This document shows, piece after piece, positions 54,144 to 62,409 of a stretch of DNA of 64,000 bases (the stretch's first letter is position 1; every line of letters begins with the position of its first letter). The DNA comes from Macondimonas sp035325645 (GTDB lineage Bacteria > Pseudomonadota > Gammaproteobacteria > UBA5335). The notes beneath the pieces are model-generated. The model did no database searches and was not told the DNA's origin. It saw only the letters and a list, made by a program, of their open reading frames with translations. The stretch spans positions 1-64,000 of the forward strand of contig DAOKZK010000009.1 of assembly GCA_035325645.1 (NCBI GenBank), in the 5' to 3' direction. A program made the position numbers and the translations under genes.

Positions 54144-54767
54144 ATGATGACTATGGTCGGTCCGGGGCGAAGCGTTCTGAGCACACGTGCACCGCTGCTG
54201 GTGGCCATTACCCTTGCAGCATCGATGCTGGTTCATCTGCGTTGGCTGGCGGCGCCCGTATCGGTCGCGCCCCTGCCCCAGGATCCTCCGATGGAGGGCG
54301 CCGCCACGGCCGCCGACAGGCTGGCCCAGAGCCTCGGTCATCCCTTGCTGCCGGCGGCCGCGCAGAGCAGCGCGGCGGCCATGACTCCCCAGCCGACGGC
54401 ACTCGACGTGCGCCTGCGCGGCATCAGCACCGGTCTGAAGGTGCCGGTGGCGATCATCGACCATGAGGGCCGTCCGCAAGTGGTCGGCGAAGGGGACGTC
54501 CTGGGTGCGGCGCGCATCGAGCGCATCCTGCCAGATCGCGTTGTGCTCGCCCATGCGGGGCGGCTGGAAACCCTGTCGCTGCATCGTGACGATGGGGCAG
54601 GCGTCCAAAATGGGACGTCGTCTGCCGATGCCCGGGCGGATCGCTCGGCGGCGCGGGATCCCGATATGGATCAGTGGATGAACGATCTGTCCGAGGCGGA
54701 TCCGGAAACGGCCGCCTGGCTGCGCGAAAGGATGCGGGAACTGCATGATCAACCGGCGAATGACTGA
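54144..54767 (+). CDS. gspC: Type II secretion protein C
   Basis: A 207-residue inner-membrane protein that links the T2SS inner-membrane platform to the secretin. It has an N-terminal helix (APLLVAITLAASMLVHL), a proline-rich linker, and an HR domain at about 85-135 (LDVRLRGISTGLKVPVAIIDHEGRPQVVGEGD). No PDZ domain follows; the end is an acidic tail with WMNDLSEADPETAAWLRERM. It heads the plus-strand gsp operon. Three closely spaced ATGs (54144, 54147 and 54153) make the exact start uncertain. The stop overlaps the gspD start by 23 nt. Confidence 0.85.
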   Translation: MMTMVGPGRSVLSTRAPLLVAITLAASMLVHLRWLAAPVSVAPLPQDPPMEGAATAADRLAQSLGHPLLPAAAQSSAAAMTPQPTALDVRLRGISTGLKVPVAIIDHEGRPQVVGEGDVLGAARIERILPDRVVLAHAGRLETLSLHRDDGAGVQNGTSSADARADRSAARDPDMDQWMNDLSEADPETAAWLRERMRELHDQPAND

Positions 54768-56784
54768 ATCCCTCCGGCGCTGCGCCGGCCCGCTGCTGAT
54801 GCTGCTCCTGCTGGGGCTGCAGACGCTGTTTCCCGCCGGGGCGGTCGAGCCCGTGACGCTCAACTTCCAGGAAGCCGATCTGGCCGCGGTCATCGAGACG
54901 GTGGGACGCATCACGGGGCGCAATTTCGTCGTCGATCCGCGTGTCAAGGGGCGGGTGACGGTGGTTTCTCCGGGTCCCCTGGCTCCCGCCGAGGTCTATC
55001 AGATCTTCCTGTCCGTGCTCGAGGTCAACGGCTATGCTGCCGTCGACGAAGGGGCGGTCACCAAGATCGTGCCCGACGTCAATGCGCGCCAGAGCGGCAC
55101 TCCGGTGCGCATCGGTGCGACCGAGCCGGGCGGCGCCGGCCTCGTCACGCAGGTCGTCCCACTGAAATACATTCCCGCGGCCCAGCTGGTGCCCGTTCTG
55201 CGGCCGCTGGTGCCGCAAAATGGTCTGGTGGCCGCCTATGCCGATACCAACACCCTGATCATCTCGGATCTCGCCGCCAATGTCGGTCGGCTGGTCGAGA
55301 TCGTGCGCAGTCTGGACCGGCCGACCCACAACCAGCAGGAAGTGGTCGCGCTCACCCAGGCCTCGGCGGGCGAGGTGGCGCGCGCGCTCAAGGCCCTGGC
55401 CGGCGAGGGCGCGGCCGGGCAGGTGGTTGCCGATGAGCGCACCAACAGCGTGATCCTGAGCGGCGATGCGGCCACGCGCGGCCGGCTGCGCCAGGTGGTC
55501 CAGCAGCTCGACGGGCCGCGCAGCGCCGGGGGTAACACTTATGTGGCCGCGCTGCGCTATGCGCGCGCCGAGCAGGTGGCGCCCATCATCGCCAGCATCC
55601 TGGGCGGCAGCCTCGCCGGCAAGGCGGGCGAGGGCGCCGCGCCGGCCGTGCCGGCGGGGACGGACAAGGCGCGGGTGCAGGCCTATCCGGCCACCAACGC
55701 CGTGGTGATCACCGCCGCGCCCGATCAGATCGCGACCGGCCGCTCGGTCATCGAACAACTCGACATCCGCAGGCCGCAGGTCATGGTGGAGGCGCTGATC
55801 GTCGAGGTCTCGGCCGATCGCAGCAAGGAAATCGGCGTGCAATGGGCCATCAGCGGCATCGCCGACGGCTCGGGGCCGGCGGGCCTGATCAACTTCGCCA
55901 ACAGCGGCCTCAGCCTGGGGACGCTGGCCACCAGCCTGCTGGGCTCGGGCACCGGCGGCAATGTGGGCGTCGGCACGGGCACCGCTGCCGCGGGTCTCGG
56001 TACCGGCGGCAGCTCCGGCGCCGGCGCGCTCAACGTCGGCGAGGGCGGCACGCTCGCCATCGGCAAGGTCAACGGCAGCGGCACCGACTGGGCCGTGCTG
56101 CTGCGCGCCCTGCTCAGCGACACCGACACCAACATCCTCTCGACCCCGACCCTGCTCACGCTGGACAACGAGGAAGCCGAGATCGTGGTGGCCCAGACCG
56201 TGCCCTTCCTCACCGGCCAGTTCACCAACACCGGCGCGGCCAACTCGGCGCTGAATCCTTTCCAGACCATCGACCGCCAGGACGTGGGCCTCACGCTCAA
56301 GGTCAAGCCCCAGATCAATGAGGACGGCACCGTGCTCCTCGCGGTGGAGCAGGAGGTCGCCAGCGTGGAGCAGGCCAGCAAGGCGCGCATCGGCGCGGTG
56401 GACGTGGTCACCAACAAGCGCGCCATCAAGACCAACGTGCTGGTCGACAACGGCGCCACCATCGTGCTCGGCGGTTTGATCGACGATCAGCTCTCCGAGG
56501 GGCAGAGCCGCGTGCCGGGGCTGGCGTCGATCCCGGTGCTCGGGGCCCTGTTCCGCTTCGACAACAGCCGCGTGGTCAAGCGCAACCTGATGGTGTTCCT
56601 GCGCCCGACCGTGCTGCTCCTCGCCCAGGACAACGTCATCGCCACCCACGGCAAGTATCAGGCGATCCGCGAGCAGCAACTGCGTCTGCGCGAGCAGCCG
56701 ATGCGCAAGCCCACGCTCCTGCCCGAGGTGGCGCCGGGCGAGGAAATGGCGCCCATCGAGGAGGGCGGCGGTGTCCGTCGCTGA
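54745..56784 (+). CDS. gspD: Type II secretion secretin
   Basis: A 679-residue secretin forming the outer-membrane gate. It has a signal peptide (PLLMLLLLGLQTLFPAGAV), an N0 domain (VTLNFQEADLAAVIETVG) and N1-N3 ring repeats (about 110-330). The secretin core contains VMVEALIVEVSADRSKEIGVQW and VPFLTGQFTN, then the final GGLIDDQLSEGQSRVPGLASIPVLGALFR. A glycine/serine-rich insert at about 375-435 is the constriction region. Start ATG 54745 lies within the end of gspC; ATG 54760 is an alternative. Only GSP-type features are seen, with no pilotin gene nearby. Confidence 0.95.
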   Translation: MINRRMTESLRRCAGPLLMLLLLGLQTLFPAGAVEPVTLNFQEADLAAVIETVGRITGRNFVVDPRVKGRVTVVSPGPLAPAEVYQIFLSVLEVNGYAAVDEGAVTKIVPDVNARQSGTPVRIGATEPGGAGLVTQVVPLKYIPAAQLVPVLRPLVPQNGLVAAYADTNTLIISDLAANVGRLVEIVRSLDRPTHNQQEVVALTQASAGEVARALKALAGEGAAGQVVADERTNSVILSGDAATRGRLRQVVQQLDGPRSAGGNTYVAALRYARAEQVAPIIASILGGSLAGKAGEGAAPAVPAGTDKARVQAYPATNAVVITAAPDQIATGRSVIEQLDIRRPQVMVEALIVEVSADRSKEIGVQWAISGIADGSGPAGLINFANSGLSLGTLATSLLGSGTGGNVGVGTGTAAAGLGTGGSSGAGALNVGEGGTLAIGKVNGSGTDWAVLLRALLSDTDTNILSTPTLLTLDNEEAEIVVAQTVPFLTGQFTNTGAANSALNPFQTIDRQDVGLTLKVKPQINEDGTVLLAVEQEVASVEQASKARIGAVDVVTNKRAIKTNVLVDNGATIVLGGLIDDQLSEGQSRVPGLASIPVLGALFRFDNSRVVKRNLMVFLRPTVLLLAQDNVIATHGKYQAIREQQLRLREQPMRKPTLLPEVAPGEEMAPIEEGGGVRR

Positions 56785-58255
56785 AGAAGGCGGCGCGCTG
56801 CCCTTCAGTTTCGCGCGCCGGCACGGGCTGGTGGTGACCGAACTGCATGCCGATCACGCGCTGATCGGCTACCGGCCCGATGCCCGGCTCGAAGTGCTCG
56901 CCAGCCTGCGCGCGCGGCTCGATCGGCCGTTGCGGCTCATCGAACTTTCGGCCGAGGACTTCGAGACGGCGCTCAACCGCCTCTACAGCGGCGAGGGCGG
57001 CGCGGCCGCCGAAGTGATCGACAGCCTGGACCAGGCCGGCGACCTGCACGATCTCGCGCTGGCCCTGCCCGAGCCCGCGGATCTGCTCGAGCAGGCCGAC
57101 GATGCGCCCATCATCCGGCTGATCAATGCCATCCTCACCGAGGCGGTGCGCGAAGGGGCCTCGGACATCCACTTCGAGCCTTTCGCCAAAACGCTGCGCG
57201 TGCGCCTGCGCGTCGATGGCGTGCTGCGCGAGGTGCTGCGCCCCAAGGCGGCGCTGGCGCCGCTGCTGGTCTCGCGCATCAAGGTCATGGCGCGGCTCGA
57301 CATCGCGGAGAAACGCGTGCCCCAAGACGGCCGCATCTCGCTGCGCGTGGCCGGCCGTCCGGTGGACGTGCGGGTGTCGGTGCTGCCCTCGGGGCACGGC
57401 GAGCGGGTCGTCATGCGTCTGCTCGACCAGCAGGCCGGACGGCTGTCGCTGAGCGAGATCGGCTTCGAGCCGGCCGAGCGCGAGCGCCTGCTGTCCTGGA
57501 TCGCCGAGCCGCATGGCATCGTACTCGTCACCGGGCCGACCGGCTCGGGCAAGACCACCACGCTCTACGCTGCCCTGAGCCATCTCAACGAGGCCAGCCG
57601 CAACATCATGACCGTGGAGGACCCCATCGAGTATTTCCTCGAAGGCATCAGCCAGACCGCGGTCAACACCAAGGTCGACATGAGCTTCGCCCGCGGGCTG
57701 CGGGCGATCCTGCGCCAGGACCCGGACGTGGTGATGGTGGGAGAAATCCGCGATCTGGAAACCGCCCGCATCGCGGTGCAGGCCAGCCTGACTGGGCATC
57801 TGGTGCTCTCAACCCTGCACACCAACAGCGCCATCGGCGCCGTGACCCGCCTCGTGGACATGGGCATCGAGCCGTTCCTGATCGCCTCGACCCTGCTCGC
57901 CACCACTGCGCAGCGCCTGGTGCGCCGGCTGTGTCCGGCGTGCAAGCGCGCCGAACTGCCCGACGCGCGCGAACGGGGCCTGCTGGGCCTCGATGCAGAC
58001 ACCGACATGCCGATTTATCACCCCGTCGGCTGCCCGGCCTGTCGCTACACCGGCTATCGGGGCCGCACGGCGATCTACGAGATGATCGGCATCGACGCGC
58101 GGCTGCGCCACATGATCCACGATGGCGCGCCTGAAGCAGACATGGCGCGTGTCGCCCGCGAGCAATCGCCCCCCTTGCGCGAGGCGGGGCTGGCCAAGGT
58201 GCGTGCCGGCATCACCACGCTCGACGAAGTGCTGCGCGTCAGCCGGCAGGACTGA
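56771..58255 (+). CDS. gspE: Type II secretion ATPase
   Basis: A 494-residue secretion ATPase powering pseudopilus assembly. Walker A is GPTGSGKT at 255-262; the Asp box and Walker B (DPDVVMVGEIRDLETA) and the His box (LVLSTLHTNSA) follow. A C-terminal zinc motif has Cys388/Cys391 (CPAC) and a second CPAC pair downstream. The N-terminal domain, which binds GspL, is present. Start is GTG 56771, overlapping gspD by 14 bp. Confidence 0.96.
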   Translation: MSVAEEGGALPFSFARRHGLVVTELHADHALIGYRPDARLEVLASLRARLDRPLRLIELSAEDFETALNRLYSGEGGAAAEVIDSLDQAGDLHDLALALPEPADLLEQADDAPIIRLINAILTEAVREGASDIHFEPFAKTLRVRLRVDGVLREVLRPKAALAPLLVSRIKVMARLDIAEKRVPQDGRISLRVAGRPVDVRVSVLPSGHGERVVMRLLDQQAGRLSLSEIGFEPAERERLLSWIAEPHGIVLVTGPTGSGKTTTLYAALSHLNEASRNIMTVEDPIEYFLEGISQTAVNTKVDMSFARGLRAILRQDPDVVMVGEIRDLETARIAVQASLTGHLVLSTLHTNSAIGAVTRLVDMGIEPFLIASTLLATTAQRLVRRLCPACKRAELPDARERGLLGLDADTDMPIYHPVGCPACRYTGYRGRTAIYEMIGIDARLRHMIHDGAPEADMARVAREQSPPLREAGLAKVRAGITTLDEVLRVSRQD

Positions 58256-58258
58256 TCC

Positions 58259-59467
58259 ATGGCGGCGTTCCACTTCGAAGCCATCGACGCGCGCGGCCGG
58301 CATCATCGCGGGGTGCAGGAAGGCGACCATCCGCGCCAGGTGCGGGCCCGGCTGCGCGAACAGGGACTGACGCCGCTCGAGGTCACGCCCGTGGTCGAGG
58401 CCGCCGAGCGTCGCGGCCGGCTGCGCGCCGGGCGGGTGGGGGTGCGAGCGCTGGCGCTCATGACCCGCCAGATCGCGACCTTGCTGCGCGCCGGCGTGCC
58501 CCTGGCCGAAGCCCTGCAGGCGGTGGCCGCCCAGACGCCCAAGCGTGCGCCGCGCGCCATTTTGCTCGCGCTGCATGCCCAGGTGAGCGAGGGCCAGCCG
58601 CTCGCCGGCGCCATGCGTCGCTTCGCGGGGACCTTTCCCGCTGATTACATTGCCACGGTCGCGGCGGGCGAGCAGACCGGCCATCTCGACGCCGTGCTGG
58701 AGCGGCTCGCCGAGCACACCGAGAATCGCGACCGGCTGCGCCGCAGCGTGACTGCCGCGTTGATCTACCCCGCGCTGCTGAGCCTGGTATCGGTCGGCAT
58801 CGTCGTCGCCATGCTGGTGTTCGTGGTGCCCGAGGTGGTGCAGGTGTTCACCGGCCTGGGCCGGCCACTGCCCTGGCTGACCCGCGTGCTCATCGCTCTC
58901 AGCGCCTTTCTGCGCGACTGGGGGCTCGCGATCATGGCCGTGGGCGCGCTGGGGCTCGTGGCCGTGCTGCGTGCGCTGCGCCGTGAGAGCTTTCGGCGTC
59001 GCTTCGAGCAGGTGCTGCTGCGTCTGCCGCTCGTCGGCAGCCTGCTGCTCGGCAACGACATCGCCCATTTCACGCGCACCTTCGGCCTGCTGGTGAGCAG
59101 CGGCGTGCCCGTGGTGGAGGCCCTGCGCATCGCCGCGGCGGTGCTGTTGCGCCTGCCTCTGCGCGAGGCGGCGCTGGCGGCGGCCGAGCGGGTGCGCGAG
59201 GGTGCTACGGTATTCGCCAGTCTGCAGCGCACCGGGCGCATCCCACCCATGACTCTGCACCTGATCGCCAGTGGCGAAGGCAGCGGACGCTTGGGCGAGA
59301 TGCTGGAGCGGGCGGCGCAGCAGCTCGAACAGGATCAGGAAGCCTGGATCACGGCGGCCGTGCGGGTGCTGGAGCCGATGCTCATCCTGCTCATGGGCGG
59401 GATCGTGCTCATCATCGTGCTCGCGATCCTGTTGCCGATCTTCGATCTGAATCAACTCATGGCCTAG
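58259..59467 (+). CDS. gspF: Type II secretion platform protein F
   Basis: A 402-residue inner-membrane protein at the centre of the assembly platform. It has two repeated GspF domains (about 70-195 and 270-395), each with a TRQIATLLRAGVPL-like or FGLLVSSGVPVVEAL segment, and three membrane helices, including LLSLVSVGIVVAMLVFVVPEVV and the C-terminal LILLMGGIVLIIVLAILLPIF. It is 3 bp after gspE and 9 bp before gspG. Confidence 0.96.
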   Translation: MAAFHFEAIDARGRHHRGVQEGDHPRQVRARLREQGLTPLEVTPVVEAAERRGRLRAGRVGVRALALMTRQIATLLRAGVPLAEALQAVAAQTPKRAPRAILLALHAQVSEGQPLAGAMRRFAGTFPADYIATVAAGEQTGHLDAVLERLAEHTENRDRLRRSVTAALIYPALLSLVSVGIVVAMLVFVVPEVVQVFTGLGRPLPWLTRVLIALSAFLRDWGLAIMAVGALGLVAVLRALRRESFRRRFEQVLLRLPLVGSLLLGNDIAHFTRTFGLLVSSGVPVVEALRIAAAVLLRLPLREAALAAAERVREGATVFASLQRTGRIPPMTLHLIASGEGSGRLGEMLERAAQQLEQDQEAWITAAVRVLEPMLILLMGGIVLIIVLAILLPIFDLNQLMA

Positions 59468-59476
59468 GGAGCGATC

Positions 59477-59911
59477 ATGGACAAGCGCAAGCGCGCGGCG
59501 GGCTTTACCCTCATCGAGATCATGGTGGTGGTGGTGATTCTGGGCATTCTCGCGGCGCTCATCGTGCCGAACATCATGGACCGCCCGGACATGGCGCGGG
59601 TGACCCGGACCAAGCAGGACATCCGGGCGCTGCAGACCGCGCTCAATCTTTACCGCCTGGACAACTACCGCTATCCGACCACCGACCAGGGGCTCGAGGC
59701 CCTGGTCGAGCCGCCGACGATCGAACCCCTGCCGCCGGCCTACCGCAAAGGCGGCTATCTGGAGCACATGCCCAAGGACGCCTGGGGCCGGCCCTATCTC
59801 TATCTCAGCCCGGGCTTGCACGGCGAGGTCGACATCACCAGCCTGGGTGCTGACGGCCAGCCCGGCGGCGAAGGGGTCAACGCCGACATCCAGAGCTGGA
59901 ATCTGGATTAG
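59477..59911 (+). CDS. gspG: Type II secretion major pseudopilin
   Basis: A 144-residue pseudopilin. The prepilin peptidase site is Gly9-Phe10 in AAGFTLIE with Glu14 at position +5, and the hydrophobic helix follows (IMVVVVILGILAALIVP). The GspG-specific region has YRLDNYRYPTTDQGLEALV and PKDAWGRPYLY, with the acidic calcium-binding loop near the C-terminus (DITSLGADGQPGGEG). It ends with TAG at 59909-59911, 3 bp before gspH. Confidence 0.97.
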   Translation: MDKRKRAAGFTLIEIMVVVVILGILAALIVPNIMDRPDMARVTRTKQDIRALQTALNLYRLDNYRYPTTDQGLEALVEPPTIEPLPPAYRKGGYLEHMPKDAWGRPYLYLSPGLHGEVDITSLGADGQPGGEGVNADIQSWNLD

Positions 59912-59914
59912 GGC

Positions 59915-60538
59915 GTGCGACGCGCGGGCGGCTTCACGCTGGTGGAAGTGATGGTGGTGCTGGTCGTCATCGGCATCGTCAGCNNNNNNNNNNNNNNNNN
60001 NNNNNNNNNNNNNNNNNNNNNNNNNNNNNNNNNNNNNNNNNNNNNNNNNNNNNNNNNNNNNNNNNNNNNNNNNNNNNNNNNNNTGATGGTGGTGCTGGTC
60101 GTCATCGGCATCGTCAGCGCGGCGGTCCTGCTGTCCACGCGCGGCCCCGATCCGGGGCGCGTGCTCGCGCGCGAGAGCGATCGGCTGGCCCTGTGCCTGG
60201 AACGCGCTTTCGACACCGCCGTGGCAGGCCCAAGGCATTTCGGTCTGTACCTGAACGCGCAGCGCTATGGTTTTCTCGTCTACCGGCACGGCACGTGGCA
60301 GATACCGGCCGATCCGCCGTGCGCCGATCACGCCTGGCCGGCCGGCTTGCGCTGGCGCGCCGTGGTCGAAGGCCGCGCGCTCCCCAAGACCCGTCCCGGC
60401 GCCGTCCTGCCGCAGATCTACCTGCTCGGCAGCGGCGAGGTGAGCCCGTTCCGGATCGAACTGGCGCACGCCGGCGCGCGGCGCGTCGTCACGGGCACCG
60501 ACTGGGGCGAGATCCGCAGCACGGCGCTGGAGCCCTGA
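59915..60538 (+). CDS. gspH: Type II secretion minor pseudopilin, interrupted by an assembly gap
   Basis: The N-terminus MRRAGGFTLVEVMVV carries the prepilin site Gly6-Phe7 with Glu11. A run of 100 N (59984-60083) lies inside the gene. The 35 nt before and after the gap are identical, so the repeat is best explained as two overlapping contig ends. Removing one copy and the Ns takes away 135 nt, exactly 45 codons, and leaves an intact 162-residue GspH with the helix continuing as IGIVSAAVLLSTRGP. C-terminal features (YGFLVYRHGTWQIPAD) are typical. Start is GTG 59915. The gene is almost certainly functional. Confidence 0.88.
   Translation: MRRAGGFTLVEVMVVLVVIGIVSXXXXXXXXXXXXXXXXXXXXXXXXXXXXXXXXXXMVVLVVIGIVSAAVLLSTRGPDPGRVLARESDRLALCLERAFDTAVAGPRHFGLYLNAQRYGFLVYRHGTWQIPADPPCADHAWPAGLRWRAVVEGRALPKTRPGAVLPQIYLLGSGEVSPFRIELAHAGARRVVTGTDWGEIRSTALEP
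59949..59983 (+). repeat. 35-nt duplication, left copy
   Basis: Identical over all 35 bases to 60084-60118, the other side of the N gap. It encodes the pseudopilin helix (VMVVLVVIGIVS), and its position at both gap edges indicates an unmerged contig overlap and not a biological repeat. Confidence 0.9.
59984..60083. other. Assembly gap (100 N)
   Basis: Exactly 100 N, the usual placeholder for a gap of unknown size. The flanking duplication shows the true gap length is probably minus 35 nt, that is, the contigs overlap and nothing is missing. Confidence 0.95.
60084..60118 (+). repeat. 35-nt duplication, right copy
   Basis: Exact copy of 59949-59983 to the right of the N gap. After it the gspH reading frame continues uninterrupted. 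Confidence 0.9.
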
Positions 60539-60542
60539 GCCG

Positions 60543-60908
60543 ATGCACCGGGACGCCGGATTCACCTTGCTCGAAGTCATGATCGCGCTCTTGGTCACGG
60601 CGCTGGCGCTGGCGGCGCTGGTCGGCGCGGCGGGGCGCGCGGCGTCGGACACCGGGCATCTGCGCGACCGGACCGAAGCGGCATGGGTGGCCCAGAACGT
60701 GATCACCGATCTGCGGCTGGATCCGGAATGGCCGGCGCCCGGCACGCAGCGCGGCCAGGCGCTGATGCTGGGGCGGCGCTGGTTCTGGCAGGTGCACATC
60801 ACGCCGGTCGCCGATCCGGATCTGCGGCGGGCCGAGGTCCTCGTGACGCGCGATGCACAGGCCGCCGACGTGCTTGGCCGCTGGCTCGTTCATCTGGGCC
60901 GGCCATGA
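60543..60908 (+). CDS. gspI: Type II secretion minor pseudopilin I
   Basis: A 121-residue pseudopilin that starts the tip complex with GspJ and GspK. The cleavage site is Gly6-Phe7 in DAGFTLLEVM with Glu11, and the helix runs IALLVTALALAALVGAAG. The segment TEAAWVAQNVITDLRLDPEWP is the family hallmark. ATG 60543 is 4 bp after gspH. Its TGA overlaps the gspJ ATG (ATGA). Confidence 0.95.
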   Translation: MHRDAGFTLLEVMIALLVTALALAALVGAAGRAASDTGHLRDRTEAAWVAQNVITDLRLDPEWPAPGTQRGQALMLGRRWFWQVHITPVADPDLRRAEVLVTRDAQAADVLGRWLVHLGRP

Positions 60909-61489
60909 CGCGGCGTGCGGCAGGCTTCACCTTGCTGGAGCTGCTCGTGGCGCTGATGGTGTTTGCCGTGATCGGGGTGCTCGCCTATCAGGGGCTGCGC
61001 GGCGCCGTGCGTGCCGAGGAGGCGGCCCGCGAGGTGCAGGCGCGCTGGACGGCCCTGCAGCGCGCGCAAGCCCTGTTCGAGCGCGACATCACCCAGCTCG
61101 CCCGGCGCAGCGTGCGCGACGCCCGCGGCGATGCCGAGCCGCCGCTGCGCGCGCGGCCGGGCGCGTGGCAACTGGTGCGCGCGGGCGTGCCCAATCCGCT
61201 GGATTTCCCGCGCTCGGATCTCCTGCGTGTGCAGTACCGTCTGCGGGACGGCCGCTGGGAGCGCGCCGCGAGTCCGGTCCTGGACGCCGCGCCCGGGGAT
61301 GCGCCCGAGTTCACGACCGTGTTTTCGGGTGTGCGGGCGGCGGATCTGACCTGGCTCGACGAGGAAGGCCGCTGGCGCGCCGACTGGCCACCGCCCGGCG
61401 CCGCGCCGGATGCCTTGCCGCGCGCCCTGTCGCTGCGCTGGGACATCGCGGACTGGGGCGTGCTGGAACGCCGCTGGGTGTTGCCGTGA
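60905..61489 (+). CDS. gspJ: Type II secretion minor pseudopilin J
   Basis: A 194-residue pseudopilin. Cleavage at Gly7-Phe8 in RAAGFTLLELL with Glu12. The region WTALQRAQALFERDITQLARRSVRD and later FPRSDLLRVQYRLRDGRWER are typical of GspJ. ATG 60905 overlaps the gspI stop and the TGA overlaps the gspK GTG (GTGA). Length is slightly short compared with E. coli or Pseudomonas GspJ. Confidence 0.94.
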   Translation: MTRRAAGFTLLELLVALMVFAVIGVLAYQGLRGAVRAEEAAREVQARWTALQRAQALFERDITQLARRSVRDARGDAEPPLRARPGAWQLVRAGVPNPLDFPRSDLLRVQYRLRDGRWERAASPVLDAAPGDAPEFTTVFSGVRAADLTWLDEEGRWRADWPPPGAAPDALPRALSLRWDIADWGVLERRWVLP

Positions 61490-62409
61490 ACGGCGCGGGC
61501 CGCGCCGGCGAGCGGGGCGTGGCGCTGCTCGGCGCGGTGCTCTTGGCCGCGCTCGTGACCGCGCTGGCGGTGTCCTGGCTGGACCGGCTCGACGCCTTCG
61601 GCGGGCGCACGGCGGGGATGCTGGAGGAGATGCGGGCGGCGCAGGATGTGGCAAGTCTCGAGGCCTGGGCGGTCGCCGTCCTGCGACGCGACAGTCGTGG
61701 CCCGGCCGTGGACCATCCCGGCGAGGATTGGGCGCGTCCCGCGCTCGCCCCCGAGGTGCAGGGCGGCGCCGTCGCCGGGACGCTCACCGATCTGCAGGGC
61801 CGGTTCAATCTCAACGCACTGGTCATCGCCGGCCAGCCCAACGCGCCGGCGATCCGGCTTTTCAAGGATTTGCTGCAGCGGCTGGATTTGCCCGCGGTGC
61901 GCGTCGAGGCCATCGTCGACTGGATCGATGCGGACAATCTGGCCTTGCCCGGCGGCGGCGAAGATGCGCTCTATCTGCGCGCCGAGCCGCCGTATCGCAC
62001 CGCCAACGGGCCGCTCGCCTCGGTGCAGGAGCTGCGCTTCGTGGCCGGCATCGACGGCGCCGCGCTCGCCCGTCTGGCGCCGTATGTGACGGCCTTGCCG
62101 GAGCCTCTCGCGATCAACGTCAACACCGCGCCGCCCTTGCTGCTGGAGCTGCTCTCGGGCGGGCAGAGCGGCGCGACGCTGGCCCGCCGCCGGCTGGTAC
62201 GGCCGTTCGCCAGCGTGCAGGACTGGCTGGCGGCGGCGCCGGGCGCACCGGCGGATTACGCCGGGCTCGTGACCACGGCGAGCAGCTATTTCGAACTCGA
62301 TGCCCGCATCACCGCCCCGGGCGGCACCCGGCGTTACCACACCCAACTGCGACGCGACGGCCAGCGGGTTTCCGTCTGGGCGCGTCAGAGGATCGAAGCC
62401 GATGCGTGA
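61486..62409 (+). CDS. gspK: Type II secretion minor pseudopilin K
   Basis: A 307-residue pseudopilin at the pseudopilus tip. The N-terminus ERGVALLGAVLLAALVTALA has the cleavage Gly11-Val12 but no glutamate at +5, as is normal for GspK. The large globular domain is present, including DLQGRFNLNALV, IVDWIDADN, PLASVQELRFVAGI and the AINVNTAPPLLLELL stretch. Start is GTG 61486 and the stop overlaps gspL by 8 bp. Confidence 0.94.
   Translation: MNGAGRAGERGVALLGAVLLAALVTALAVSWLDRLDAFGGRTAGMLEEMRAAQDVASLEAWAVAVLRRDSRGPAVDHPGEDWARPALAPEVQGGAVAGTLTDLQGRFNLNALVIAGQPNAPAIRLFKDLLQRLDLPAVRVEAIVDWIDADNLALPGGGEDALYLRAEPPYRTANGPLASVQELRFVAGIDGAALARLAPYVTALPEPLAINVNTAPPLLLELLSGGQSGATLARRRLVRPFASVQDWLAAAPGAPADYAGLVTTASSYFELDARITAPGGTRRYHTQLRRDGQRVSVWARQRIEADA

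Noticed and set aside
54454..56679. 741-codon minus-strand frame opposite gspD
   Set aside because: Shadow of the secretin gene; repetitive Asp/Ala/Gly translation.
59984..60083. Frameshift or insertion in gspH
   Set aside because: The identical flanks explain it as an assembly gap.
57809..60802. Long minus-strand open frame through the gsp operon
   Set aside because: Antisense shadow of gspE-gspI, passing through the N gap and with histidine-rich low-complexity translation.
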